DNA of 64,000 bases from Chloroflexota bacterium (GCA_004295045.1 SHND01000030.1:206903-270902), one strand, 5' to 3'; shown: positions 45,128-55,693, numbered from the stretch's first letter. Numbers and translations: made by a program. The notes: a model not told the origin generated them from the letters alone.

Positions 45128-45505
45128 TCAGCTCTCGGCGGGCGCAGGCAGCAGGGCGTTGATTTTCGTCAACAGTCGTTCCAACTCTACGGGCTTGGTG
45201 TCGTATTCGTCGCAGCCCGCTTCCATTGCTTTTTCGCGGTCGTCGGACATGGCGTGCGCGGTGAGCGCGATGATGGGAATGGATTTTGTCGCGTCGTTTG
45301 TTTTGACGCGGCGCGTCGCCTCCCAGCCGTCAATCACCGGCAAACTCATGTCCATCAAAATTAAATCGGGGAGTTCCGATTCTGCCATCGCGACGCCTTG
45401 CGCGCCGTCGAACGCCATGGCGACTTGGAAGCCGCGCCGTTCCAAACGCCGCGACAACATATCGCGATTCATTTCATTGTCTTCGACAAGCAAAATTTTT
45501 GGCAT
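45128..45505 (-). CDS. Single-domain response regulator (CheY/DivK-like)
   Basis: 125 residues, only a receiver domain: MPKILLVEDNEMNRDMLSRR, acceptor Asp in LILMDMSLPVIDGWEATRR, Thr in IIALTAHAMSDDREKA, Lys in YDTKPVELERLL. No output domain, so it works through protein contacts, most likely as phosphoryl relay between the giant kinase (upstream, 60 bp) and the receiver-cyclase (downstream, 8 bp). Confidence 0.93.
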   Translation of the reverse strand: MPKILLVEDNEMNRDMLSRRLERRGFQVAMAFDGAQGVAMAESELPDLILMDMSLPVIDGWEATRRVKTNDATKSIPIIALTAHAMSDDREKAMEAGCDEYDTKPVELERLLTKINALLPAPAES

Positions 45506-45520
45506 TATATTTTTCCATTA

Positions 45521-45575
45521 CCAGACGTGACAGGTTTTGGCGGTGGAGTTCACCGCAGAAACCTGTCACGTCTGG
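45521..45575. repeat. Palindromic repeat C2 between giant kinase and response regulator
   Basis: Perfect 17-bp arms CCAGACGTGACAGGTTT and AAACCTGTCACGTCTGG, with an inner hairpin GCGGTG/CACCGC. The related copy is at 18646-18693. Could fold in the operon mRNA and set different levels of the upstream and downstream genes. Confidence 0.85.
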
Positions 45576-48500
45576 TGAATCAACGCGCGCAACTGTGCTA
45601 ACAATTCCTCGCGCGTGTGCGCGTCTTTGTGCAATACGTTTGAAACATAGCCGTTCAATGCCGCGCGTTCGTCCGCCGTCAAGTCTTTGGCGGTGACGAC
45701 GATAATGGGGATATTTTTCCATTCGGCGTGCTGGCGCAATTCCGCGACAAATTGAAAGCCGTCCATTTCGGGCATCATTAAATCGAGCAAGATGAGTTCT
45801 GGAATCTTTTTGTTCAAGCGTTCCAGCGCGACGCGCCCGTTTTTGGCGGTGGTGACGTGCCAATTTTCTTTGCGTAAAACGCGCGCGAGCATGTCGCGCG
45901 TTGCCGAATCGTCATCAATCACGAGGGCGTTGTGCGGTTTGTCTGAATTTTTATAGCGCGCGAGAATGGTGGACAATCGTTCGCGGTCAATCGGCTTGGT
46001 GAGATAGTCCGCCGCGCCGAGCGTGTAACCGAGATTCTTGTCATCCAAAATCGTGAGAATGATGACGGGAATGTCCGCCGTTTCGGGATTCGCTTTCAAT
46101 TCGGTCAGCGTCGCCCAACCATCCACGCCCGGCATGATGACATCGAGCGTAATCAGGTCGGGATGAATCGCCTGCACGAGCCGCACGCCTTCTTCACCCC
46201 CCCCCGCCGTGAGAACTTGGAATCCTTCCGCGCGCAAGAGGCGCTGCAACAAATCGCGCGCGGTGGGGTCGTCGTCAATCACGACAACTTTTTTCGCGTT
46301 CGGCGTCAATGGTTCCGTCGGCGTTTCGATTTCGTCGGACGCGGGTTTCTCTTCTGTGACTTTATTGGGCAAGATGATAGTGAACGTGCTGCCTTTGCCT
46401 ACAACACTCTCAGCAGTAAGGTCGCCGCCCATCATGCGGCAAAAACGGCGGCTCAACGCGAGACCCAAGCCGGTGCCGCCGTACTTGCGCGAGGTGCTGG
46501 TGTCTGCTTGCGTAAATTCTTGAAACAACTTTTCGCGTTGCGCGTCCGTCATGCCGATGCCGGTGTCGGTGACGCGGAAAAAGATGGACGACGGACGACG
46601 GACGGCAACCGCTGTGTCGTCTGCGGTCTGCGGTCTGTCGTCCGAACTCGATGAGACATCCAAAGTGATGACGCCGCGTTCCGTAAATTTTGCCGCGTTG
46701 CTCAAGAGGTTGAATAGACTTTGGCGAACTTTGGTGAGGTCGGCGCGCATCGTGCCAATGTCGTCGGGAACATGCACCTGGAGTGTGTTGTTGTTTTTCG
46801 CGACGAGGGGTTGAATCACGCTCACGACATCGCTTACCATCTTTTTCACTTCAAACGTCTCGAGATACAAATCCATCTTGCCCGCTTCGATTTTGCTCAA
46901 ATCCAAAATCGCGTTGATGAGGTCGAGGAGGTGTTTGCCCGCGACATTGATTTTTTGCAAATCGGGGAGCATGTGCGCCTGTCCGCCGTCTTGCGCTTCT
47001 TCGCTCAACATTTCGCTGTAACCGATGATGGCGTTGAGCGGTGTGCGGAGTTCGTGACTCATGTTGGCGAGGAAGGTGCTTTTGGTGCGATTCGCGGCTT
47101 CGGCGGATTCGCGCGCTTGTTTCGCTTCGTCGAGCAGATGCAAACTCTCGTCAAAGAGCCGCGCGTTCTGAATTGCGATTGCCGCCTGCCGCGAGAGCCC
47201 GACGATGAAATCCAAATCGCTTTGCACAAACGGTCCGCTGATTTCGCGGTCGCGCCACAAGACCATGATGCCGGTTACGACGCCGCGCAAAATAAGCGGC
47301 GCAAACATCATCGCTTCCGTTGCTTCATCCTCTTCGGTCCCGGGCAAGGTCTGTGCGCGGGGGTCATTGGTCGCGTCATTCGCAATTTCGGCGATGCCCG
47401 TTTGCGCCACATTGCCAGTGATGCCTTCGCCGAGATACAGCACATCGGCTTTGTTGAGTTCCGCATATTTGCCGACGGCGACGACGGGGCGCAGCAGTCC
47501 GTTGGGTTCGAGCAACCGGATCGAAACATCGCGCGCGTGCAAAACAGTTTGGGCGCGCGTGGCGATTTGTTCCAGCACGGCGTTCAAATCCAACGTCGCG
47601 GAAATTTCGCGTCCGATTTCGGTGAGCGCAGTCATTTCGTTCGCGCGGCGCGTCGTCTCGTCAAAGAGGCGCGCGTTCTGCAATGCCACGCTCATTGAAG
47701 ATGTAATCGTCGTTAGCAACCGCACAGCCGATTCATCGAATGCGTTTTCGCGGTCGAGGTCTTGCAAACTGATGATGCCCACAACTTGGTCCCCGCTCAA
47801 GATGGGTACGCCCAACCATGCCTTGGGCGCTTCGCCCGCCAACACATCAGTCATGCCCAACGCGCGACAACGTTCAATAAAATTTTCATTGATGACGAGC
47901 GCGTGGCGCGTGCGAATGATTTCGGCGCGTAACGGGTCTGGCGGCGATTCCGACGCTGCTTGAAAACGCTCTCCCCGTTCCACTATGTAACGATGGTCCA
48001 TGCGATTGGCTCGCGCTTCATAAAGACTAATCACCATCGTGGGCGGACCAAAAATCTCATGGAATTTCGCTCCGACCAAATCAATAATCCCTTGAAAGTC
48101 GAGCTGCGAAGCCAGTCCCTGCTGAATGCGGTTGATGATTTCCGATTCCGCCGCGCGCTGATTCGTTTCATTCAACAAGCGCTGTGAATCGTCGAACAGA
48201 CGCGCGTTGTGAATGGCGATGCCTGCTTGCCGCGCCATGCCGTCGAGGAACACCAAATCTTCGGCAGAAAAAATTGCGTCGTCCGCGTCACGCCACGCGG
48301 CAATCGCGCCGCTCACCTGGTTCGCGCTAAACAAGGGCGCGACAATCAATTTCTCGCCTTGCGCGGTTGGACTGGTGCCGGGCAAATGAATCGCGCGCGG
48401 GTCAGTGGTGGCATCGGGGATGGCTTCCGCAATCCCGTTTTGCGTGATGCTCCCAATCAAACCGTGTCCGAGACGCGGACGAAAGGCAAGCACTGCGTCG

Positions 48501-51500
48501 GCGGTCGCGCCGTTCGCGGAAATCGCGCGCAGAGTTTTGCCATCCGCCTCTATCAAGAACACCGCGCTCGTGGCGGCGCGCAACACGTTGCGCGCGTTTT
48601 GCGTGACGCGTTCCAACACGGTATTCAAATCGAGCGAGCCAGAAATTTCGCGCCCGATGTCGGTGAGCGCGGACATTTCATTCGCGCGGCGCGTCGTTTC
48701 GTCGAGCAAGCGCGCGTTTTCAAATGCCACGCTCAAACTGCTGGCGAGCGTTTGCAGCAAGCGGAAATCCGATTCATCAAACGCGTTTTCGTGGTCCACA
48801 TTTTGAATCGAGATTGCGCCGCGCGCTTCCTCGCCCACGACGAGCGGGACCCAAATTCCCGACTTGCTCACTTCACCGCCGCCGAGAATGAATGACCCGA
48901 CCTCAGCCGCGCGCGCGAGCATATCTTGATTGACCATCAACGGCTGGCGCGTCCGCATGACAAACGGGGCAAAGCCCCTGTCATCCAGGGGTTGCGCGAC
49001 TTCAGTTAGACGCTCACCTTTCTCGTAAATGTAGGGATAGTGCATCAAGTTGGTCTGGCGGTCGTAGGTAACGATAATAGCTGACTGCGCGTCAAAGGTA
49101 TCGCGAATTTTGTCGCCAACGAGGTCAAAGATGGCTTGAAGGTTTAACTGCGCCGCCAAACCCGCTTGTACACTGTTGATAATGGCAAGTTCCCGCGCGC
49201 GTTCTTCGGTGATTTTCAAGAGCCGCTGCGTTTCATCAAAGAGCCGCGCGTTTTCGAGCGCCACACTCATGCTGTTGGCGAGCGTTTGCAAGAGCCGCAC
49301 ATCGCTTTCGCTGAACGCGTGTTCGCGCTGCATGTCCACGATTTCAATCAAACCGCGCGCTTGGTCGCCTGCGATGAGTGGGACCATTATTTGAGATTTT
49401 GGCATCTCTGTGCCGGGCAAAACATAGCTGCCGTATTTTTCCGCCTCTTGAAACGCATTTTCGTTGATGACTAACACCTCGCGGGTGCGAATGACGTGCG
49501 CTGCAAACCCTTGCTCCCCCAGCAGAAAAGATTCTATCGTGGTGGGCATGCCATTTTCGTAAGTATAGGGAAAATGGAGCAGGTCGGTCTTGGGGTCATA
49601 AATGCGAATGCCAACATCGCCTTGATTGAAAATTTCGCGCACTTTATCGCCCACCGCATCATAGATGCCCTGAATGTTGAGTTCGGCGGCGAGGGCAGCT
49701 TGGACACTGTTGATGATGGCGAGTTCGGCATTGCGTTCTTCGGTGATTTTCAAGAGCCGCTGCGTTTCATCAAAGAGACGCGCATTTTCCAGCGCGACGC
49801 CCATGGATGCCGCAACCGTGCTTAATAAACGCACGTCCGAATCGCTAAAGGCGTATTCTTTTTCGTAATCTTCGACAATGATCGAGCCAACCACGCGGTC
49901 ACTGCCGATGATTGGCACCGTGACACTGGATTTGCTGATGTCAGTGTCGGGTATGTGGGTAACAAGCATCGCCTCGCGTTCTACATTCGTGTTCTGCACA
50001 AACGGCTGACGCGTTTGCAGTATCTTTTCAAACGTGCTTACCGGCGGCCGCGGCGGGACGGTTAAACGCTGCCCGTGTTCAAATTCGTAAAGGTAATGTA
50101 CGAGATTCGTCTGCGCGTCGTACCAGCGAATGCCGATTTCGTCCGTCTTGAGTACTTGGCGTAATTTATCGCCAACCAAATCCACAATCGCTTGAAAATC
50201 CAACTCGGCGGCGAGACCTTGCTGAATCGAATTGATGATTTGCAGTTCCGCGACGCGTTCTTGTTCGGCTTGAAAGAGGCGCGCGTTTTGGAGAGCGACG
50301 CCCAAACTGCCTGCGAGCGATTGGAGGAGCCGCACATGGGAATCGGTGTACACATTCTCGCGCTCCCAATTTTGCAATGCGAACCCGCCGATATATTCGC
50401 CGTTGAGCAGAATCGGAACGCCGAGCCACGCTTTCGGGCTTGGCGCGTCGCTCACAATTACCACGCCGTATTCTTGCGCGCGTACGTCAAAGTGATTGTT
50501 GATGACGAGCGGCGCAAGCGTTTTCTTGACGCGCGCTTGTAGTCCTCTCTCGCCAAGCGGAAACGAGACGTCTTGAATCCGTTTGCCGTTTTCAAAAATA
50601 TAAGGCACTTGAATCATGTCGCTGGCTCGGTCATAAAAACCGATGGAGACGTTTTCACCGACAAAGAGTTCGGTGAGTTTATCGCCTACCGCATCTACGA
50701 TGCCTTGAAAATCCAATTTGGATGCAATCGCGCTTTGCACATTGTTGAGAATGGCGAGTTCGTCCACGCGCGCGTTCAATTCCTGTGTGCGTTCGGAAAC
50801 TTTTTGTTCCAGCCCTTCGAGCCAGCGCGCATTGTCCAATGCCACCGCGCCTTGATTCGCCAACATGCCGAGCATGTCGCGGTCCGTCTCGTTGAATTGT
50901 CCGTACACGCTATTCAGGTCGCAATACAAAAAGCCGAGCAAGTTGTTTTGCGCGAAGAGCGGAGCAACAATTTTCGATTTTCGATTTTCGATTTTCGATT
51001 TGGGATTGGCGGTCAAGAGCTGCGCCACGCGGGAACGGCGCGCGCGGGCAATGGATTCTGCCGCGTCGCGCATTACCTTTTCAACCTTTTCGCCTTGTGG
51101 CACGCGTGAGCCAACGAGCGCGGACGAATGTTCATTTTCCAAAATGAGCAGCACGCGTTCCGCGCCGCTCAACTCGGTGGCTTGTTCAATCAGAAAATCA
51201 TACAGTTCCGCTGCCGTCCGCAGTTCGTTCAGCCGCAAGCCCGAATCCACCAAGCGTTGAAACGGTTCACGCAAGTTGGCGGCGCCTGCGAGATGCGCGT
51301 ACAATTTTTCGGGCGCGAGTTTGCGCTTTTTGCCGTCCTTGAGCCACGCGGCAATGATTTCGCGGTGGACCGTCACTTTGTTGAGATAGTTGCGGCGCAA
51401 ACCTTCATCGCTCAAACTCGCGATGCCGTTCAGCAAGAATTGATACGCCTGCTCCAGCGCGACGCGCGCTTCGTGGACCTGTTGATTCGCAGTCAACGCC

Positions 51501-52825
51501 TGACTGTGCCGCCACCACACTTCCGCTGTCGAAAACGCTTCAAGCGCGCTCAAGCCCAGCGCGCGGTGCAGTTCGGTCGCGCGCGTAGTGGCAGCGAGAG
51601 CAGCGGTGAGGTTGCCCGCCTGTAGATATGCCTCACCCAAAGCAGCACCCGCCGCAATCGCGTAGGTAGTCGTTCCCGCCGCGCGGGCGATGTCCGCCGC
51701 GCTGGAGGCGTTGCGGATAGCCGTCTGCGCGTCGCCCTCCGCGAGCGCGATCAAGCTCAAGGACCATGCTACCGCGGCTGACATGCTCGGGTCGCCCAGC
51801 GTTGGCGTCATTTCCGCGAGTTCGCCAAGATGGCGGCGCGCGTCCTCCAGCTGCCCCAGCCGAATTTCCGCCTCTGCCAAATTGGCGAGCGCATACGCCA
51901 AGTTCAGACGCGCGCCCATGCCGCGCGAGCTGGCGACGATCTCTTGCTGCAAGCGCCGGGCGTGCGGATACAGCCCCAGCGCACTGTACGCGATGGCGAG
52001 ATTCATCTTGACGACATTCAGGCGCTCCAGATAACCTGCTTGCTCAAATTGCACACTTGCTTGGGTGAGGAGTTTCAGCTGTTCGGCAATGTCGGATTCT
52101 ATGAATGTGAGGACGTTGAGCGCGTTGCCCGCGCCGTACGAATCACCAGTTTGCTGACACAATGCCAGCGCGGCGTGCGCCGTTTCGTGGGACTCGCGTG
52201 GATGCCCCAAAAGTTGAAGTGCGGATGCGACTACCCACAGCGCGCGCCCTTCGCCCGAAAGATTTCCGAGTTCGTGAAACAACTCGGCGGCGCGCCGCGC
52301 GTTTTGCAGAGCCGGCTCGCTCACCTGCGCGCGAAATTGCGCTTCGGCTAAGCGCAAGTAACTTTCGGCGCTGAGTGGCTTTTGCTTGCTCTGTTGTGCC
52401 GCTTTCAGCGCGCGCGTCGCGGTCTTGACGGCGGCTTGCAATTCGCCCATCCGCATTTGGACGAGCGCGAGGCGGTTGAGAGCTTGGGCGGTGAATTTTA
52501 GAATTTCGATTTTCGATTTTCGATTTCCCTTTGCCATTCTCACCATCGCGCGCGCGTCTCGTTCGGCGAGGTCGAGTTGCCCTTGCGCGATGTAACTCTC
52601 GGCGCGCACATCGAGGGCGTCCAACTGCGCGGGAATGTCCAAGTTGGACTGGGCGAGGAGCTGTGTACAGAGTTCAAGCGCGCGTGCATGTTTGCCGTTC
52701 CACGCGGCATCGCGCGCTTGTTCTAGTACATCGAGCGCAGCAGCGGATTTTAAATTTTTGCGCGCGGCTGGTTTTGAAGCGCGCGCCGTTTTCTTGGAAC
52801 GCAGGACGCGAGAAGATTTGGGCAT
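45566..52825 (-). CDS. Giant hybrid sensor kinase: TPR - 8 GAF - HisKA - HATPase - two receivers
   Basis: 2419 residues from ATG 52825 ([12 protein letters not shown]). Lacks membrane helices. About 30-530 is a TPR solenoid (e.g. [20 protein letters not shown]); about 545-1880 holds eight GAF domains, five starting with a near-copy of [20 protein letters not shown] (near residues 700, 870, 1045, 1220, 1570), two with [19 protein letters not shown] (about 1390 and 1735), and one N-terminal. Then HisKA with [20 protein letters not shown] (His about 1922), HATPase ([46 protein letters not shown]) and receivers with Asp in [13 protein letters not shown] (about 2227) and [13 protein letters not shown] (about 2347). 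The GAF array points to repeated duplication. Three loops are encoded by dispersed repeats. Followed by a CheY-like protein and the cyclase. Confidence 0.93.
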   Translation of the reverse strand: MPKSSRVLRSKKTARASKPAARKNLKSAAALDVLEQARDAAWNGKHARALELCTQLLAQSNLDIPAQLDALDVRAESYIAQGQLDLAERDARAMVRMAKGNRKSKIEILKFTAQALNRLALVQMRMGELQAAVKTATRALKAAQQSKQKPLSAESYLRLAEAQFRAQVSEPALQNARRAAELFHELGNLSGEGRALWVVASALQLLGHPRESHETAHAALALCQQTGDSYGAGNALNVLTFIESDIAEQLKLLTQASVQFEQAGYLERLNVVKMNLAIAYSALGLYPHARRLQQEIVASSRGMGARLNLAYALANLAEAEIRLGQLEDARRHLGELAEMTPTLGDPSMSAAVAWSLSLIALAEGDAQTAIRNASSAADIARAAGTTTYAIAAGAALGEAYLQAGNLTAALAATTRATELHRALGLSALEAFSTAEVWWRHSQALTANQQVHEARVALEQAYQFLLNGIASLSDEGLRRNYLNKVTVHREIIAAWLKDGKKRKLAPEKLYAHLAGAANLREPFQRLVDSGLRLNELRTAAELYDFLIEQATELSGAERVLLILENEHSSALVGSRVPQGEKVEKVMRDAAESIARARRSRVAQLLTANPKSKIENRKSKIVAPLFAQNNLLGFLYCDLNSVYGQFNETDRDMLGMLANQGAVALDNARWLEGLEQKVSERTQELNARVDELAILNNVQSAIASKLDFQGIVDAVGDKLTELFVGENVSIGFYDRASDMIQVPYIFENGKRIQDVSFPLGERGLQARVKKTLAPLVINNHFDVRAQEYGVVIVSDAPSPKAWLGVPILLNGEYIGGFALQNWERENVYTDSHVRLLQSLAGSLGVALQNARLFQAEQERVAELQIINSIQQGLAAELDFQAIVDLVGDKLRQVLKTDEIGIRWYDAQTNLVHYLYEFEHGQRLTVPPRPPVSTFEKILQTRQPFVQNTNVEREAMLVTHIPDTDISKSSVTVPIIGSDRVVGSIIVEDYEKEYAFSDSDVRLLSTVAASMGVALENARLFDETQRLLKITEERNAELAIINSVQAALAAELNIQGIYDAVGDKVREIFNQGDVGIRIYDPKTDLLHFPYTYENGMPTTIESFLLGEQGFAAHVIRTREVLVINENAFQEAEKYGSYVLPGTEMPKSQIMVPLIAGDQARGLIEIVDMQREHAFSESDVRLLQTLANSMSVALENARLFDETQRLLKITEERARELAIINSVQAGLAAQLNLQAIFDLVGDKIRDTFDAQSAIIVTYDRQTNLMHYPYIYEKGERLTEVAQPLDDRGFAPFVMRTRQPLMVNQDMLARAAEVGSFILGGGEVSKSGIWVPLVVGEEARGAISIQNVDHENAFDESDFRLLQTLASSLSVAFENARLLDETTRRANEMSALTDIGREISGSLDLNTVLERVTQNARNVLRAATSAVFLIEADGKTLRAISANGATADAVLAFRPRLGHGLIGSITQNGIAEAIPDATTDPRAIHLPGTSPTAQGEKLIVAPLFSANQVSGAIAAWRDADDAIFSAEDLVFLDGMARQAGIAIHNARLFDDSQRLLNETNQRAAESEIINRIQQGLASQLDFQGIIDLVGAKFHEIFGPPTMVISLYEARANRMDHRYIVERGERFQAASESPPDPLRAEIIRTRHALVINENFIERCRALGMTDVLAGEAPKAWLGVPILSGDQVVGIISLQDLDRENAFDESAVRLLTTITSSMSVALQNARLFDETTRRANEMTALTEIGREISATLDLNAVLEQIATRAQTVLHARDVSIRLLEPNGLLRPVVAVGKYAELNKADVLYLGEGITGNVAQTGIAEIANDATNDPRAQTLPGTEEDEATEAMMFAPLILRGVVTGIMVLWRDREISGPFVQSDLDFIVGLSRQAAIAIQNARLFDESLHLLDEAKQARESAEAANRTKSTFLANMSHELRTPLNAIIGYSEMLSEEAQDGGQAHMLPDLQKINVAGKHLLDLINAILDLSKIEAGKMDLYLETFEVKKMVSDVVSVIQPLVAKNNNTLQVHVPDDIGTMRADLTKVRQSLFNLLSNAAKFTERGVITLDVSSSSDDRPQTADDTAVAVRRPSSIFFRVTDTGIGMTDAQREKLFQEFTQADTSTSRKYGGTGLGLALSRRFCRMMGGDLTAESVVGKGSTFTIILPNKVTEEKPASDEIETPTEPLTPNAKKVVVIDDDPTARDLLQRLLRAEGFQVLTAGGGEEGVRLVQAIHPDLITLDVIMPGVDGWATLTELKANPETADIPVIILTILDDKNLGYTLGAADYLTKPIDRERLSTILARYKNSDKPHNALVIDDDSATRDMLARVLRKENWHVTTAKNGRVALERLNKKIPELILLDLMMPEMDGFQFVAELRQHAEWKNIPIIVVTAKDLTADERAALNGYVSNVLHKDAHTREELLAQLRALIHQT
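46197..46205. repeat. Homopolymer of 9 C/G in the giant kinase gene
   Basis: Nine consecutive C on the plus strand (nine G in the coding sense) encode Gly-Gly-Gly in [13 protein letters not shown] of the first receiver. Potential slippage site. Confidence 0.8.
46584..46645. repeat. Inverted repeat H (GGACGACGGACGACGG) inside the giant kinase gene
   Basis: GGACGACGGACGACGGACGG on the left and GTCTGCGGTCTGTCGTCC on the right form an imperfect palindrome. It is translated as the insert [20 protein letters not shown] at about residue 2060-2080, within the ATPase domain between a beta strand and the G1 box, where related kinases have a short turn. Confidence 0.7.
50973..50999. repeat. Repeat F2 (TTTTCGATTTTCGATT) inside the giant kinase gene
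   Basis: Four tandem copies of the TTTTCGA unit, the reverse orientation of the AATCGAAAATCG unit at 1992-2065. Translated as [11 protein letters not shown] around residue 610 in the loop of the first GAF domain ([18 protein letters not shown]). Confidence 0.8.
52500..52528. repeat. Repeat F3 inside the giant kinase gene
   Basis: Another run of TTTCGATTTTCGATTTTCGA, translated as [12 protein letters not shown] around residue 100-110 in the TPR region. Confidence 0.75.
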
Positions 52826-53231
52826 GGCGGGACTCGATTGTAAAGTTCGCGGCGCTTGCGCCGCGCCTGGCACAAGGTTACTATACAATCCGCGTGCGGG
52901 CAACCGTGCAACGGCTATTATAGCAAAGATGTAATGCGTTGTCCGTCGCGGAGGTGACAGAGAGATTGGGTCATGTGGGAGGGGGGAGCGAATGGAATTC
53001 GCCTCAACAAAAACGCGAAACGTCCCTGCGGACGTTTTCGATGGGAGTCTGCGTAGGCAGACTTGGTGTAGTCGTTGGCGCGATTTGGAATCGCCAATTT
53101 ACCGAAATGCGCGAGTTGGGTGTATCATCGCGCGCGCAAAAAATTTTTCGTCATGCGCGCGGCAAGGATGCGCGCGCCCGATGTGTTCGCAGTGCGCGCG
53201 CGTCGGAAAATCTTCGATGGAGGATAAAAAG
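52826..53231. other. 406-bp non-coding divergent region with four hairpins
   Basis: Lies between the start of the giant kinase (minus) and the aminotransferase gene (plus). Reading frames that cross it are shadows. It holds a cluster of four consecutive short palindromes at 52988-53097, preceded by a G-rich tract (gtgggaggggggagcg). I see no tRNA or recognisable small RNA, and no strong promoter; weak -10-like sequence tgtatcat near 53124 may serve the aminotransferase. Confidence 0.7.
52988..53097. repeat. Cluster of four short hairpins
   Basis: GCGAAT-GGA-ATTCGC (52988-53002); CGAAACGTCC-CTGC-GGACGTTTTCG (53015-53040, one bulge); GTCTGC-GTAG-GCAGAC (53047-53062); TTGGCGCGATT-TGG-AATCGCCAA (53075-53097, two-base bulge). 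Evenly placed about 30 bp apart. Confidence 0.75.
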
Positions 53232-54215
53232 ATGGAAACAATCGTTTCTCCAATCCCGGTACTCTCGCCGCGCCGCGAAAAATCCAAACGCGCTGCGCCG
53301 ATGGGCAAGTGGGCATTTTTTGAAGGCGAGTTTGTTCCTCTGGATCAAGCCAAAATCGGAATTGGGACGCACGCGTTCAATTATGGGACAGGGTGCTTTG
53401 GCGGAATGCGCGCGTATTGGAATGACGAACAAGAGCAGTTGTATATCTTTCGCCCGAAAAGACATTTCAAGCGTTTTTTGGAATCGTGCCGCTTGCTCAA
53501 CATCGCGCTGCCGTATTCGATTGCGGATCTAATCGAAATCACGTTGGAGCTGTTGCGCCGCGACAACTATCGCCAAGACGCGTATATGCGTCCGATTGCG
53601 TACAAAGCAACCGAAGACATAACGCCGCGGCTGTACGATCTGGAAGACGCGTATGCGATGTTTACGCGTCCGCAAGGCAACTATATCAAGTTAGAAGTAC
53701 GCGCGGGTACCTCTTCGTGGCGGCGCGTGGATGACAATTCCATTCCCGCGCGCGGAAAAATCACGGGAGCGTACATCAATTCCTCGTTCGCGCGCACCGA
53801 AGCGTATTGGAATGGTTACGACGAAGCCATCGTGTTGAATCAGGATGGACATGTTTCGGAAGGCAGCGCGGAAAATTTCTTTATGATTCGTAACGGCAAA
53901 TTGGTGACGCCCAGCGTCCAAGATAATATTTTGGAAGGCGTCACGCGCGCGACGGTGATGGAGCTGGCGAGGGACGAACTGGGCTTGGAGGTCGTGGAAC
54001 GTTCGATTGATCGCAGTGAATTGTATCTCGCGGATGAAGCATTCTTTACCGGGACGGGCGCGCAGGTCGCGGCGATTGTGGAGATAGACCATCGTCCCCT
54101 TGGTGAAGGCGGGACAGGACCCTTGACGCGGCAAATTCAGGAATTGTATTTTTCTACTGTGCGCGGAAAGAATGAACGCTACGCGCATTGGGTAACGGCG
54201 GTGTATCCGCGTTAA
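53232..54215 (+). CDS. ilvE: Branched-chain amino acid aminotransferase (class IV PLP)
   Basis: 327 residues from ATG 53232 (METIVSPIPVLSPRREKSKR), chosen for its ribosome-binding site GGAGG eight bases upstream. Fold-type IV PLP enzyme: GIGTHAFNYGTGCFGGMRAY, the PLP lysine in SIPARGKITGAYINSSFAR, and the phosphate region HVSEGSAENFFMIRNGKLVT ... ILEGVTRATVMELARDELGL. Transfers amino groups in the last step of Val, Leu and Ile synthesis or the first of their breakdown. Stands alone, apart from other ilv/leu genes. Confidence 0.92.
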   Translation: METIVSPIPVLSPRREKSKRAAPMGKWAFFEGEFVPLDQAKIGIGTHAFNYGTGCFGGMRAYWNDEQEQLYIFRPKRHFKRFLESCRLLNIALPYSIADLIEITLELLRRDNYRQDAYMRPIAYKATEDITPRLYDLEDAYAMFTRPQGNYIKLEVRAGTSSWRRVDDNSIPARGKITGAYINSSFARTEAYWNGYDEAIVLNQDGHVSEGSAENFFMIRNGKLVTPSVQDNILEGVTRATVMELARDELGLEVVERSIDRSELYLADEAFFTGTGAQVAAIVEIDHRPLGEGGTGPLTRQIQELYFSTVRGKNERYAHWVTAVYPR

Positions 54216-54262
54216 CTTGCGGCTCGATAGATTTTCAACTGATTCTTTCGTTTTCGGAAAAA

Positions 54263-54331
54263 GATGGGGCAAAGCATTTGCGGCGAGGTTCGCGTAGTTG
54301 TCGGATTGTCTTGCAAATGCTTTGCCCCTAC
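54263..54331. mobile_element. Palindromic element A4
   Basis: GATGGGGCAAAGCATTTGC ... GCAAATGCTTTGCCCCTAC, fourth copy of family A (others at 10674, 21141, 22696). Occupies most of the gap between ilvE and the next gene. Confidence 0.75.
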
Positions 54332-54341
54332 GCCTTGCGTT

Positions 54342-54737
54342 ATGCGTCAACTTTCACTACCACCAACAATTCTTGGTCGCTTGCCCTTGTGGCTGCAAGC
54401 GGTCTTGCGCGATCGCTTTGTATGGGCGATGGTGATCGTTGCATTGTTTGTGAACTTGGGCTTGTTTGCCTTTTTACTGTTGGTCAGCAATCAACTTCCT
54501 CCATTTCTGCCGCTGCATTATAGCGCGATCGGAATCGCGGACCGCGTGGAAGCGAAAGAGGCGATTTTTTCACTGCCGCAAATCGGATTGATCATGCTGG
54601 TCTTGAATTTTTTGTTGAGCGCCTCCATCTATCGACGCGAACCGTTGGCATCGTATCTGCTTTGCGGCATCGCCATCGGCGTGCAATTTCTTTTATGGTT
54701 CGCCGCCGTTTCGATTGTGCGTTCGATGCTAGTTTAA
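54342..54737 (+). CDS. DUF1648-like membrane protein
   Basis: 131 residues from ATG 54342; the longer frame starts within element A4 and is not credible. Three hydrophobic helices: FVWAMVIVALFVNLGLFAFL, LPQIGLIMLVLNFLLSASIY and LLCGIAIGVQFLLWFAAVSI. PLHYSAIGIADRVEAKEAIF between helices 1 and 2 resembles the short DUF1648 motif. Function unknown. The DUF92 gene follows 33 bp later and may be co-transcribed. Confidence 0.7.
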   Translation: MRQLSLPPTILGRLPLWLQAVLRDRFVWAMVIVALFVNLGLFAFLLLVSNQLPPFLPLHYSAIGIADRVEAKEAIFSLPQIGLIMLVLNFLLSASIYRREPLASYLLCGIAIGVQFLLWFAAVSIVRSMLV

Positions 54738-54770
54738 AGATAAAGCAAGGCGCGTCGCCACTTTTGCGCA

Positions 54771-55664
54771 ATGTCGCTTTTTTTTCCACTCCTCATTGGA
54801 TTCGGTTCAAGCGCGCTTATTGGTCTCCTTGCCTATCAGCGCGGTTCGCTGACACGCAGTGGCGTTGTCGGCGCGATTCTCACAGGCACCGCGATTTTTG
54901 GGTTTGGAGGTTTTGTCCCCGGAGTCCTCCTCGTTGCCTTTTTTGTCTCGTCCTCGCTGCTTTCCAAATACAAAGCGCGCGCCAAAGAAAAATTTAGCGA
55001 AAAATTTCAAAAGGGTTCGCGCCGCGATCTCGGACAGGCGCTCGCGAATGGCGGCTGGGCTGCGCTGTTGGCGATTGGCGGTTGGTTTGCCGCGCAAAAT
55101 TCTCTCGCTGAATTATCGCAGCTGTGCACTGCCGGCTTGGTTGGCGCACTCGCGACGGTGACCGCCGACACATGGGCAACCGAAATTGGCGTGCTGAGCA
55201 AATCCTCCCCGCGCATGATCACCACCGGCCGCGTTGTGTCGGCGGGGACTTCGGGTGGGATTACCTGGCTGGGAACGGCGATGGCGTTTTGCGGCGGTGC
55301 CTTTATTGGGGCGATGATGATTGTGGCGAATTTTTTATTATTCGCCGCGACAGATTTTGCGCGCGCGCTTGCCGAAGGTATCGGCGTTGCATTGATGGCG
55401 TCCGCATCGGGAATTTTTTTTGTTTTGCTCGCGGGCGTGAGCGGTTTGCTCGGTTCACTATTCGATTCTTTGCTCGGCGCAACGGCGCAAGGAATTTATT
55501 TCTCTGAATACGACGAACGGCAAACCGAAAAAAAGTTTGACTCGCAAGGCAATCCCACGCGCCTCGTGCGCGGCTGGCGTTGGCTCGACAATGATCTCGT
55601 AAATTTTTTCGCGTCGATATTTGGGAGTCTCGTCGCCGCCGGGGCTGCCTTTTTCATTTTATGA
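54771..55664 (+). CDS. DUF92 integral membrane protein (VTE6-like phytyl-phosphate/polyprenyl-phosphate kinase family)
   Basis: 297 residues with about seven membrane helices. Signature blocks of DUF92: RGSLTRSGVVGAILTGTAIF, FFVSSSLLSKYKARAKEKF, RRDLGQALANGGWAALLAIG, TVTADTWATEIGVLSKSSPR, GRVVSAGTSGGITWLGT. Plant and cyanobacterial VTE6 of this family phosphorylate phytyl phosphate; in this organism an isoprenoid phosphate is a plausible but unproven substrate. Its stop codon overlaps the palindrome at 55661-55677. Confidence 0.85.
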   Translation: MSLFFPLLIGFGSSALIGLLAYQRGSLTRSGVVGAILTGTAIFGFGGFVPGVLLVAFFVSSSLLSKYKARAKEKFSEKFQKGSRRDLGQALANGGWAALLAIGGWFAAQNSLAELSQLCTAGLVGALATVTADTWATEIGVLSKSSPRMITTGRVVSAGTSGGITWLGTAMAFCGGAFIGAMMIVANFLLFAATDFARALAEGIGVALMASASGIFFVLLAGVSGLLGSLFDSLLGATAQGIYFSEYDERQTEKKFDSQGNPTRLVRGWRWLDNDLVNFFASIFGSLVAAGAAFFIL

Positions 55665-55689
55665 CGCAGTGCGTCATTTGTGCTATAAT
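55661..55689 (+). promoter_or_regulatory. Upstream promoter (P1) of the SCP2-AOR pair with palindrome ATGACGCAGTGCGTCAT
   Basis: Perfect 17-bp palindrome ATGACGCA-G-TGCGTCAT (55661-55677) followed by an extended -10 TGC-TATAAT (55681-55689). The palindrome lies where a -35 would be. Fourteen of its bases, ACGCAGTGCGTCAT, are identical to 3337-3350 in the fadA promoter. Confidence 0.6.
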
Positions 55690-55693
55690 TCAA

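Noticed and set aside
52988..53231. N-terminal extension of the aminotransferase
   Set aside because: The in-frame extension is a translation of the hairpin cluster; the internal ATG at 53232 has a good ribosome-binding site and matches family length.
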